From NCBI GenBank assembly GCA_034435675.1, contig DAOTWP010000204.1:1-14991 (forward strand): a DNA stretch of 14,991 nt, given 5' to 3'. How positions within the stretch are numbered: the stretch's first letter is position 1; each line of letters opens with the position of its first letter. The position numbers were made by a program, and so were the translations under genes. Under the pieces are notes generated by a model, which searched no databases, had not been told where the DNA came from, and saw only the letters and a list, made by a program, of their open reading frames with translations. Origin of the DNA: DAOTWP01 sp034435675. Lineage in GTDB: Bacteria > Chloroflexota > Anaerolineae > Aggregatilineales > Phototrophicaceae. This document shows positions 7,771-14,882 of this stretch, in pieces.

Positions 7771-7792
7771 TGTCCTTTGCGCCTTTGCGGTC
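7771..7792. repeat. Fragment resembling a dispersed CGCAAAGG repeat
   Basis: On the minus strand this reads ACCGCAAAGGCGCAAAGG followed by ACA, that is two tandem GCAAAGG units. The pattern ACCGCAAAGRCGCAAAGG is one I know as a common short dispersed motif in many bacterial genomes. Only one copy is visible here, so the assignment rests on memory of the motif. Confidence 0.4.
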
Positions 7793-7845
7793 AATGATCG
7801 TCTTTTTATGTGCGGCGATTCTCCTGTTGCACGGCGCACATGCCC

Positions 7846-7874
7846 TTGCAATCCGTCGTGACCTCTTGTACACT
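7846..7874 (+). promoter_or_regulatory. Possible promoter of the Hsp70-like gene
   Basis: TTGCAA (7846-7851), a 17-bp spacer and TACACT (7869-7874), each matching four of six consensus bases. The leader would be about 46 bases and ends in a strong AGGAG ribosome site (7914-7918), eight bases before the ATG at 7927. Confidence 0.45.
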
Positions 7875-7926
7875 CCTGAATCCCGCAGCACCCCGTACCC
7901 AACAGGCTAGAACAGGAGCGGTGGTC

Positions 7927-10305
7927 ATGATCATTGGCATGGATTTTGGCACGACCAACTCCGGCATAGCGCAGTTTGACGGCAAACACCTGCGCATGAT
8001 TCCCCTCGACCCCAGCAGCGCCAACCCGCATGTTGCCCGCAGCGCGCTGTATATCACCAATGACCGGGGCGTGCATATCGGACGCGACGCCATCGACACC
8101 TACTATGCGCAGAACCTCAACCGTCCTACTAAACTCGAATATGTCCGTGTGGGCGAAATCGAACTGACCTTTGCCGACCTGTCGTTCATCCGCGATGTCT
8201 ATGTTGAACGCGACGTGTTCGCCCCCGGCAGGCTGTTCCTCTCGTTCAAGATGGGGCTGCCCTCGGCGCATTATCTGGGGACCATCGTCGGATCGCATTA
8301 CTACTTTCTGGAAGACATCATCGCCACTTACCTGTATGTCACCCGCACCCGTGCCGAGCTGGAACTCAACCAGCCGGTTGACAGCATTGTGCTGGGTCGC
8401 CCGGTGCGCTACAGCGAAAAGGAAGAGGAAAACACGCTGGCACAGGAACGCCTGCTGCAAGCCGCCTTCCGCGCGGGCTACAAAACTGTCTACCTGCAAT
8501 ACGAGCCGATTGCCGCTGCCTACTACTATGAAACGCAGATTGACGGCGAACAGAACGTGCTGATCTTCGACTTCGGCGGCGGTACACTGGACATCAGCGT
8601 GCTGCGTGTGGGCAACCCGCGCACCCGGCGTGTGCTGGCGAACGGCGGCATCGCCATCGCGGGGGACGTGTTCGACCAGAAGATCACCCGCGCCAAGTTC
8701 CCGCCGCACTTTGGCGAAGGCGGGCATTACCGCGACGCCCGCCAGACACTGCCCGTGCCCAGCAGCTACTACGAGGCGTTCGCTAACTGGCAGGATCTGC
8801 TCAGCTTGCAGCGCCCCGAACGGCTGGACGCTATCCGCCGCATGGAACGCACCGCCAGCGAACCGCTGAAAATTCGCGCGCTGCTGGCGCTGATTACCAG
8901 CAATTACGCGCTGAAGATGTTCGACCTGGCAGAAGCGTCCAAGCGGCAGGTGTCCGACCAGCCTGGCACGCTGATGAAGTTCGACGGTCCCGGCTTCATC
9001 GTGCGCGAACGGCTGACCCGCGCGGAGTTCGAGAAGCTGATTCGCGGCGATGTGCGCGCGATTGCGGCACGGCTGGACGAGGTGCTGGCAGACGCCGGGC
9101 TGAAGCCGGAACAGATTGACGCGGTGATCCGCACCGGCGGTTCGTCACTGATTCCGGCGTTTATTGACCTGCTGCAAGCGCGTTTCGGGGCGGACAAGGT
9201 GCGCGCGGTGGATGCCTTCAGCAGTGTGACCGCCGGGCTGGGCATTCTGGCGCACGAAATCGAAACCGGGCAGTCCGCGCTCAAAGCCTACCACGCGGCA
9301 GAAATGACCGGCAGCGCACGCCTGAACGCCAGCGATCAGGGCGGTGTGCCTGTCGTGGACTTCGACCTGATCAAGAAGCTGATCCAGGTGCGCGAGGGCG
9401 AAAGCGCACAGGGCGCAGGCGCGCATGTGCTGCTGGTCAGCACCAGCGCAGGCGAGCTGATCGCTGGAGCGCTGAACGCCGCAAAAAGCACCCATTACGC
9501 AGACACAGCGGCAGCAGACGTTTTCCTGCCGGACGACTACGCGCTGCTGCTGACCACCGAGTACCGCGTGTTCCGCCGCCCCGTGCGCGATCTGGCGGAT
9601 CTGTATGCTAACGGGCTGAAGCTGGCAGAAATCGAAGGTTTCCAGAGCGACGCCTTCGGCAAGGAGACTGTCTGCGCGCTGGGGCACTGGTCGGCGCTGG
9701 CGGATGCTGAAGACGCCCTGCTGCTGACCACCAACGGCTATGCCCAGCGCTTCACGGGGTCACAGTTCAGCGCGCGGCTGGCGCAGGCAGTGCCTTACCA
9801 GCTTCCCCGGCGGCGCAGCGCCCAGGGCACACGCGGCTACCCGGCAGCGCTGCTGGGGCTGACCGGTGCGCGGGAAGTGCTGGTCATCGGTGGCGCGGGG
9901 CGCGCGGCACGCCTGCTGGTCAGCGACCTGGAACTGGGCGAACAGCGGGCGCTGCGCCTCAGCGGGGACGGCAGGGTGATTGGCGCGTTCACGCTCGGCG
10001 CGGAACAGACTCGCAGCGCCGAGGTGTTGATTGCCAGCAGCAGCGGCTATGCCAAACGAGTGCCGGTGGGGGCGCTCTCGCTGAGCGGCGTGAACACCAG
10101 CGGCGACAAAATCGCCCTGCGCGGCGCGCCTGTCGCGGCACGGCTGTACCGCGCGGATGCCCCGCTTTATGGGCTGACCAGCACGCGCCTTGTGCCGCTG
10201 GACAGCAGCATGCCCCTCAGCACCCCCGACGAAGGCGACTCTTACCCGCTGCTGAAGCTCAAGCGCGGCGAAACCCTGCGCGCCGTGTTCTACGCCGGGC
10301 GCTGA
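7927..10305 (+). CDS. Hsp70/YegD-like ATPase fused to a GyrA-CTD-like beta-pinwheel
   Basis: 792 residues. Residues 1-445 are an actin-fold Hsp70-type nucleotide-binding domain: phosphate-1 loop IGMDFGTTNSG (3-13), phosphate-2 loop IFDFGGGTLDIS (213-224), the EPIAAAYYY helix (193-201) and the adenosine motif IRTGGSSLIPAF (401-412). No canonical Hsp70 substrate-binding domain follows. Instead residues about 495-792 show about six repeats of a strand-turn-strand unit: VLLVSTSAGELIAGAL (501-516), ALLLTTEYRVFRRPVRDL (539-556), ALLLTTNGYAQRFTGSQF (597-614), VLVIGGAGRAARLLVSDL (651-668), VLIASSSGYAKRVPVGAL (700-717) and a weaker one at 745-763. These closely resemble blades of the DNA-wrapping GyrA C-terminal domain, and RRRSAQGTRGY (628-638) recalls a degenerate GyrA box. 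A DNA-associated chaperone-like ATPase is the inference; the function is not known. The start is set by AGGAG eight bases upstream. Confidence 0.8.
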   Translation: MIIGMDFGTTNSGIAQFDGKHLRMIPLDPSSANPHVARSALYITNDRGVHIGRDAIDTYYAQNLNRPTKLEYVRVGEIELTFADLSFIRDVYVERDVFAPGRLFLSFKMGLPSAHYLGTIVGSHYYFLEDIIATYLYVTRTRAELELNQPVDSIVLGRPVRYSEKEEENTLAQERLLQAAFRAGYKTVYLQYEPIAAAYYYETQIDGEQNVLIFDFGGGTLDISVLRVGNPRTRRVLANGGIAIAGDVFDQKITRAKFPPHFGEGGHYRDARQTLPVPSSYYEAFANWQDLLSLQRPERLDAIRRMERTASEPLKIRALLALITSNYALKMFDLAEASKRQVSDQPGTLMKFDGPGFIVRERLTRAEFEKLIRGDVRAIAARLDEVLADAGLKPEQIDAVIRTGGSSLIPAFIDLLQARFGADKVRAVDAFSSVTAGLGILAHEIETGQSALKAYHAAEMTGSARLNASDQGGVPVVDFDLIKKLIQVREGESAQGAGAHVLLVSTSAGELIAGALNAAKSTHYADTAAADVFLPDDYALLLTTEYRVFRRPVRDLADLYANGLKLAEIEGFQSDAFGKETVCALGHWSALADAEDALLLTTNGYAQRFTGSQFSARLAQAVPYQLPRRRSAQGTRGYPAALLGLTGAREVLVIGGAGRAARLLVSDLELGEQRALRLSGDGRVIGAFTLGAEQTRSAEVLIASSSGYAKRVPVGALSLSGVNTSGDKIALRGAPVAARLYRADAPLYGLTSTRLVPLDSSMPLSTPDEGDSYPLLKLKRGETLRAVFYAGR

Positions 10306-10318
10306 CCCCATTTGGGGT
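10305..10318. repeat. Small hairpin directly at the Hsp70-like stop codon
   Basis: ACCCCA-TT-TGGGGT is a perfect 6-bp inverted repeat that begins in the stop codon. No T run follows, so it is at most a weak or factor-dependent stop or an mRNA-stabilising hairpin. Confidence 0.4.
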
Positions 10319-10498
10319 AGACGGTCATTGATTCACCGGCGAAGTGCGCAGTCTCCTGCCAGCGGGCGGGATTGGCGGCGCTGGTGTGCCGGTATCTCCT
10401 GCGCTGGACTATTTCGCGCTGGCGTGCCTGCGTGTACACTAAAGGCAGGTGCCCGGCAGCGCCTGGCAGTGTCCGGCGCACAGAGAAAGGTGTGGTTA

Positions 10499-11080
10499 AT
10501 GTCCGCCCTGCGGGAAACGAAATTCACCCAAGCGGAATACCTCGCGCTGGAAAGCGCCAGCGCGACCAAGCACGAATTCTATCGCGGCGAGATTCTGGCG
10601 ATGTCGGGCGCGAGTCCCGATCATGACGCCATCGTCTCGAACACGTTTATCAGCATTGGGAGTCAACTGAGAAACGGTCCCTGTATCATCCGTACCAGTG
10701 ATTTACGGGTTAAGGTCGCCAGTTACCGCAGCTATTTCTACCCGGACATCAAAATCGTCTGCGGCAAACCGGAGTTCAGTCAGGACAATCCGCCAGCACT
10801 GCTCAATCCTACCGTGATTATCGAAGTGCTCTCGCCATCAACCGCCGATTACGATCGCGGAGCCAAGGCACGCGAGTACTTCCAACTGGAGAGCCTGCAA
10901 GAATACCTCCTGATCGCGCAGGATCGCCCGCATATCGAGCGCTTTGTGCGGCAGCCAGATGGACAGTGGCTGCTGGGCGCGGTGAACGGCTTGGACGCAT
11001 CGCTCGACCTGCCCACCATCGGCTGCACGCTGGCGCTGGCGGAGGTCTACGCCCGCGTGGAATTTGAAGACGAGACGTAA
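10499..11080 (+). CDS. Uma2-family (DUF820) PD-(D/E)XK endonuclease-like protein
   Basis: 193 residues, the usual size of Uma2 proteins, which are very abundant in Cyanobacteria and Chloroflexota and have a restriction-endonuclease fold. Visible motifs: FTQAEYLALE (9-18), KHEFYRGEILAMSGAS (24-39) with Glu26, a conserved His44 (HDAIVSN), YPDIKIV (Asp83) and the core TVIIEVLSPSTADYDRGAKAREY with Glu109 and Lys123. All expected catalytic positions are present, so it is probably active; its biological role in any organism is unclear. The start ATG follows AAAGGTG; the upstream open frame (to 10328) has no Uma2-like residues. A TGTACACT sequence at 10433-10440 could be the -10 region, but no good -35 box is seen. 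The P450 gene follows after 25 bp. Confidence 0.88.
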   Translation: MSALRETKFTQAEYLALESASATKHEFYRGEILAMSGASPDHDAIVSNTFISIGSQLRNGPCIIRTSDLRVKVASYRSYFYPDIKIVCGKPEFSQDNPPALLNPTVIIEVLSPSTADYDRGAKAREYFQLESLQEYLLIAQDRPHIERFVRQPDGQWLLGAVNGLDASLDLPTIGCTLALAEVYARVEFEDET

Positions 11081-11105
11081 TCCACCCACTGAAAAGCAGA
11101 AGCCC

Positions 11106-12467
11106 ATGCCCGAACACTATCCCCCCGGTCCAGCCGGCGACCCGCTGCTGGGCAACCTGCGCCCGCTGATGTCTGATACGCTCGGCTTTCTGGCGAAACT
11201 CAGCCGCGAATACGCCGATCCGCTGGTCTATATCAAAGTGCCCACACGCGCTGTTTATCTGCTCAACAGTCCCGACACGATTCAGCAGGTGCTGGTCAAG
11301 GACCATGCCAGCGTGCGCAAGGGTCCCGCGCTGCGCAACAACACCTATCCCGCATTTGGCGACGGGCTGCTGACCAGCGAGGGGACGCTGCATGACCGCC
11401 AGCGCCGCCTGATTCAGCCTGCCCTGCACAGCACGCGCGTGGAAAGCTACGCCGGCATTATGGTAGACGATACCGCCCGGATGCTCGAAAACTGGGCATG
11501 TGCACCCCGGCGCGACATCAACGCGGACATGATGGGCTTGACGATGAACATCGTGGCGCGGGCGTTGTTCGGTGCGGATTTGTGGGACGCGCAGGGCGCG
11601 CTGGGCGAGGCGGTTGGCAGGGGCATGGAGATTCTCGGCAGGCGCATTGCCAAACCCCCGGCGCTACGTATGCCCGATTTCGTGCCCACGCCGGAAAACC
11701 GCCTGCGCAAACGCATTCTCACGCTGCTCAACGGCACAATTTACGGCATCATCGAACAGCGGCGGGCACACCCCCCGGCAGACGACGCGGAACAAGGCGC
11801 GGATCTGCTGGCGCTGCTGCTGGCGGCACGCGATGAGGACGGCAGTCGCATGACTGACCGCCAACTGCGTGACGAGGTGATGACGCTGTTCCTCGCCGGA
11901 CACGAAACAACGGCGAATGTGCTTTCGTGGACGTTCTGGCTGGTGGCGACACACCCCGCCGTGCAGCAGCGCATGGCAGACGAAGCGGCGGCAGTGCTGG
12001 GTGAACGCGCGCCCACCCTGGCGGATGTCGCCCTGCTGACCTATACCGAACAGGTCTTTAAGGAAGGGCTGCGCCTTTACCCACCCGCGTGGGCAACCTC
12101 ACGCCAGACCACCGCGCCGCTGGAAATCGCCGGATACCCGATTGCTCCCGGCAGCACGCTGGTCATCAGCCCCTATGCCCTGCACCGCAGCCCGCATTAC
12201 TTCGAGCAGCCCGACTGCTTCCTGCCGGAACGCTTTGCCCCGGACGCCCGCGCCAGCATCCCGCGTTATGCTTACCTTCCGTTCGGCGCGGGTCCGCGCG
12301 GCTGTGTCGGCACGCACTTCGCCATGCTGGAAGCGGTCATCATTCTGGTGATGACCGTGCAGCGCTACCGGCTGGAACCCCTGCCGGGACACAGCCCGCA
12401 GCCGCATGCGCTGATTACCCTGCGTCCGCGCGGGGGGCTGCCACTGCTGGCGCAGCCTAAGTATTGA
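11106..12467 (+). CDS. Cytochrome P450
   Basis: 453-residue haem monooxygenase. The signature elements are all present: the N-terminal PPGP hinge (7-10), the C-helix motif HDRQRRLIQPAL (about 96-107), the I-helix oxygen-activation motif AGHETT (264-269), the K-helix ExxR EGLR (320-323), the PERF motif near 374-377 and the haem-binding FGAGPRGCVG (393-402) with thiolate ligand Cys400. No membrane anchor, so a soluble bacterial enzyme; the substrate is unknown and no ferredoxin or reductase gene lies nearby, so electrons must come from elsewhere. The ATG at 11106 puts the start just before PPGP; the frame also opens at a TTG (11064) inside the Uma2 gene, which would add 14 atypical residues. 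The 25-bp spacing suggests co-transcription with the Uma2 gene. Confidence 0.95.
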   Translation: MPEHYPPGPAGDPLLGNLRPLMSDTLGFLAKLSREYADPLVYIKVPTRAVYLLNSPDTIQQVLVKDHASVRKGPALRNNTYPAFGDGLLTSEGTLHDRQRRLIQPALHSTRVESYAGIMVDDTARMLENWACAPRRDINADMMGLTMNIVARALFGADLWDAQGALGEAVGRGMEILGRRIAKPPALRMPDFVPTPENRLRKRILTLLNGTIYGIIEQRRAHPPADDAEQGADLLALLLAARDEDGSRMTDRQLRDEVMTLFLAGHETTANVLSWTFWLVATHPAVQQRMADEAAAVLGERAPTLADVALLTYTEQVFKEGLRLYPPAWATSRQTTAPLEIAGYPIAPGSTLVISPYALHRSPHYFEQPDCFLPERFAPDARASIPRYAYLPFGAGPRGCVGTHFAMLEAVIILVMTVQRYRLEPLPGHSPQPHALITLRPRGGLPLLAQPKY

Positions 12468-12492
12468 CCATCAACGCTAAAACAACGTTAAC

Positions 12493-12521
12493 TTTACACT
12501 TCATCAACAATTCGTTATACT
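12493..12521 (+). promoter_or_regulatory. Strong sigma70-type promoter of the small hypothetical gene
   Basis: TTTACA (12493-12498), exactly 17 bp, then TATACT (12516-12521), each five of six consensus bases. The start of transcription would be near 12528, giving a leader of about 75 bases. Confidence 0.75.
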
Positions 12522-12540
12522 GAGAACAGAATCGACTCCT

Positions 12541-12590
12541 GGCAGCGCATATTGCTGCTGCCTTGATGTTCAGTACCGGCGTGGCCGGTA
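12541..12590 (+). promoter_or_regulatory. Structured 5' leader with two hairpins
   Basis: Two inverted repeats follow the promoter: GGCAGC (12541-12546) with GCTGCC (12557-12562), and a tight perfect 7-bp hairpin TACCGGC-GTG-GCCGGTA (12574-12590). The second ends exactly where the AGGGGGT ribosome site begins (12590-12596), so it may affect translation initiation. No known riboswitch class is recognised. Confidence 0.5.
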
Positions 12591-12602
12591 GGGGGTAGTA
12601 GA

Positions 12603-12944
12603 ATGGCGGTTTCACTGGATGATACCACGCAGGCACCACGGGGCGGCGAAATCTATCAGGTTGTTGAGAACTGGCATGGGCTGCGGCTGACGCTGACCTA
12701 TAATGAACTGTGGTTGCAGATTCTGCGCGACCAATTGGCAGAGGGCAGTTGGTCGCGGCTGCTGGTGCTGACCAACGATGCACGTGATTACCTGCACAAG
12801 CGCGCGCTGGTGGAACACTTGTGGCAGTTAGAACTGGAATATGGTGAACTGCCGGACGTGCCGGAAGGGGTGCACATGCTGCACTTCCAGCGGGCGTATG
12901 TCTGGTTTTACCAGAAAGATGTTTCGCAGCACAAGCGTTGGTAG
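12603..12944 (+). CDS. Small hypothetical protein, 113 residues
   Basis: I do not recognise this protein. It has six tryptophans in 113 residues (NWHG, LWLQ, SWSR, LWQL, VWFY and a C-terminal RW) and no signal peptide or membrane segment, so it is probably a compact cytoplasmic protein. A central segment, about residues 30-75, looks helical with many leucines. The gene is supported by a well-placed AGGGGGT ribosome site seven bases before the ATG, by a strong promoter and by codon use like its neighbours. It lies alone between the P450 and the ammonium transporter. It could be a small regulator or a member of a lineage-restricted family; no function is proposed. Confidence 0.7.
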   Translation: MAVSLDDTTQAPRGGEIYQVVENWHGLRLTLTYNELWLQILRDQLAEGSWSRLLVLTNDARDYLHKRALVEHLWQLELEYGELPDVPEGVHMLHFQRAYVWFYQKDVSQHKRW

Positions 12945-13338
12945 CCTGCACTCAGCACGATTGCACAAAGTCTACAAGATAATGCTGCGCTTTACCCCGC
13001 ACAATCGGTGCCGAATACCCGTTGTTTATGGAAACCCGCCAACTTCTGACGGGCAATCCGGCGATCTGGCGCCGACTCACGTACCCCATTGCTGACCACA
13101 TTTGGATATGTTGACCAGTCTGACCTGACGAATTCCCGGCAATGTGCAAGGGTTTTCGCGGGTCTTTGTGCTATCTGCGTACTTGTCTGCCGCCGGCAGG
13201 CTGCCTGTTAGCCGCTTTCACCAAACCTGCCCGGCAAAATTCGTTGCTTCTTACGCTGCACGCCGCTATTGGTCAAAAGTTACACTTCTGCCATCAAAGG
13301 AGCAGTTATCTCAACCGCGATTGACAGAAGGGATGTAC
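12945..13338. other. Intergenic region upstream of the ammonium transporter
   Basis: Almost 400 bp without a supported gene. The transporter frame stays open to 13144, but that stretch reads as random sequence with frequent Arg, Ser and Cys before the signal peptide. A TACACT hexamer (13281-13286) might be a -10 box, without a matching -35 box. AAAGGAG at 13296-13302 looks like a strong ribosome site but has no start codon 5-10 bases downstream. A short palindrome CTGCC-GCC-GGCAG lies at 13187-13199. No sigma54-type -24/-12 element was found. Confidence 0.5.
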
Positions 13339-14742
13339 ATGATGACCGGAAAGCATAATCGGCTGTTCAGACGCCTGCTTGCCCTCGGCGTGGGCACGCT
13401 GGTGCTGGCACTGTTGACGACGACAGGACTTGCGCAGGATGCAGAGCCGCTTGCCGCCGAAACTGTTCAAACCAATCTGAACGTGGTCTGGCTGCTGCTG
13501 GCTGGTTTCCTCGTTTTCTTTATGCAGGCGGGTTTTGCCATGCTCGAAGGTGGGTTCATTCGCGGAACCGGCGGTGTGAACTCAATGGCAGAAAATTTCA
13601 TGGATGCCTGCATTACGGGGATCGTGTTTTTCGTGATCGGTTACGGGATTGCCTTTGCCCCCAGCGCGGCAGACAGCCCGCTGATTCCCCTGCCGCAGCT
13701 TGCCCTGGGTGGCATTGACGGCACAGGCGCGGGCGATGGCTTGATCTTCGCGGCGTTCTTCTTCCAGTTCGCATTCGCCGGGGCGGCTGCAACAATTGCC
13801 ACCGGGGCGATGGCAGAGCGCACCGATTTCCGCGGCAAAATCCTCTACAGCGCGCTGGTTGCGCTGATCGTTTACCCGGTCGTGGTCTACTGGACCTGGG
13901 GCACGGGCTGGCTGTTCCAGTCGGGCTATATTGACTTTGCCGGAAGTTCGATTGTGCATATGGTCGGCGGCATTATCGCCCTGATGGGCGCGGCGATTGT
14001 TGGTCCGCGGGTGGGGCGTGTGTGGGGCAGCCCCCCGGCAGCATCCAACCTGATGATGGCGACGCTGGGCACGTTTATTCTGTGGTTCGGCTGGTACGGC
14101 TTCAATGTCGGTTCAACCCTGGTTGCCACTGATACCAACGCGCTGGGGCTGGTGACGGTCAATACCACGCTTGCTGCCTGTATTGGCGCTATCTCCGCGA
14201 TGACGGTGGGCTACATCTTCAAGGGTGGCAAGTGGCATCTGGGCTTGATCCTCAACGGGTCGCTGGGCGGTCTGGTTGGCATTACGGCGGGCTGCGCGGT
14301 GGTGAATCCGCTGGGCGCGCTGCTGATCGGGACGATGGGCGGTGTGCTGGTCGTGTTTGTGCCGGACATCATCGAACGGGTCAAGATTGACGATGCCGTT
14401 GGCGCCTTCGCGGTGCATGGTGCGTGCGGGGCAATGGGCACGCTGGCAGTGGGCTTCCTCGGCAATGGTCCGCTGGTCGAAGCGCTGGGCGGCACGGGCG
14501 CGGGGCTGCTGATGGGCGGCGGCGTGGATCAACTGATTGTGCAGGTGGTTGGTGTGGGCGCGATTACGGTGTGGACCACCGTGACCAGCATCCTCATGTT
14601 CGCAGCGATCAAGGCGCTGGGCGTGCTGCGTATGCCCGAAAAGGCGGACGCGGTGGGCATTGATGTCTACGAACACGGTGCCAGCGTGATGCCCGACGTG
14701 CTGCCGATGCCCGAACCGGGAATGGCAGGCGCTGGCGACTGA
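13339..14742 (+). CDS. amt: Ammonium transporter, Amt family
   Basis: 467 residues. Amt proteins are trimeric membrane channels that bring ammonium into the cell. A basic N-terminus and hydrophobic segment ending in GLAQDAEP (cleavage near residue 33) form a signal peptide, as in many bacterial Amt proteins. About eleven membrane segments follow. Diagnostic parts: FMQAGFAMLEGG (61-72), the FFFQFAFAGAAATIATGAMAER gate region (140-161), the twin pore histidines His207 (SSIVHMVGG) and His360 (AFAVHGACG), GWYGFNVGST (251-260), and the conserved DVYEHG (442-447) in the cytoplasmic tail that contacts GlnK in other Amt proteins. Start choice: ATG codons lie at 13333, 13339 and 13342; AAGGG ends at 13332, so 13339 or 13342 is best spaced. 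No glnK gene follows within the window; a terminator closes the unit. Confidence 0.96.
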   Translation: MMTGKHNRLFRRLLALGVGTLVLALLTTTGLAQDAEPLAAETVQTNLNVVWLLLAGFLVFFMQAGFAMLEGGFIRGTGGVNSMAENFMDACITGIVFFVIGYGIAFAPSAADSPLIPLPQLALGGIDGTGAGDGLIFAAFFFQFAFAGAAATIATGAMAERTDFRGKILYSALVALIVYPVVVYWTWGTGWLFQSGYIDFAGSSIVHMVGGIIALMGAAIVGPRVGRVWGSPPAASNLMMATLGTFILWFGWYGFNVGSTLVATDTNALGLVTVNTTLAACIGAISAMTVGYIFKGGKWHLGLILNGSLGGLVGITAGCAVVNPLGALLIGTMGGVLVVFVPDIIERVKIDDAVGAFAVHGACGAMGTLAVGFLGNGPLVEALGGTGAGLLMGGGVDQLIVQVVGVGAITVWTTVTSILMFAAIKALGVLRMPEKADAVGIDVYEHGASVMPDVLPMPEPGMAGAGD

Positions 14743-14802
14743 ACTAACGGCGCTGTGGGCGACTGAGTCACCCTCCGCAGAATCACAGCGGCTAAAAGCG
14801 AT

Positions 14803-14837
14803 ACAGGGACACGGTGCGTCGTGCCCCTGTTTATTTT
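14803..14837 (+). terminator. Intrinsic terminator after the ammonium transporter gene
   Basis: ACAGGGACACG (14803-14813) pairs with CGTGCCCCTGT (14820-14830) over 11 bp with one A-C mismatch and a six-base loop, and runs into TTATTTT. It lies 60 bp after the amt stop, between convergent genes. Confidence 0.85.
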
Positions 14838-14853
14838 GCCTGTTACGGCATGC

Positions 14854-14875
14854 TGCCCGCTGCCTCCGGCGGGCA
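14854..14875. repeat. G+C-rich inverted repeat between convergent genes
   Basis: TGCCCGC (14854-14860) and GCGGGCA (14869-14875) form a perfect 7-bp stem with an eight-base loop, 7 bp beyond the stop of the minus-strand edge gene. It lacks a T run on either strand, so it may be a weak terminator or 3' mRNA structure for that gene. Confidence 0.4.
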
Positions 14876-14882
14876 CAGCGGC

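Larger units (their letters stand above)
7583..7926. other. Divergent intergenic region between radA and the Hsp70-like gene
   Basis: These 344 bp contain the radA promoter, a plausible promoter for the Hsp70-like gene and a short repeat fragment, each listed separately. The Hsp70 frame stays open upstream to 7810, but the residues before the ATG at 7927 do not resemble the family, and the ribosome site marks 7927 as the start. No small gene is supported here. Confidence 0.6.

Noticed and set aside
7810..7926. N-terminal extension of the Hsp70-like frame
   Set aside because: The Hsp70 fold begins with MIIGMDFGTTNSG at 7927, which has a strong AGGAG site; the extension overlaps the proposed promoter.
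7765..8727. 320-codon minus-strand open frame over the Hsp70-like 5' end
   Set aside because: It overlaps conserved Hsp70 nucleotide-binding motifs on the plus strand and reads as antisense of them.
13144..13332. N-terminal extension of the ammonium transporter frame
   Set aside because: The added residues do not look like Amt sequence and would bury the clear signal peptide; ribosome-site spacing favours 13339 or 13342.
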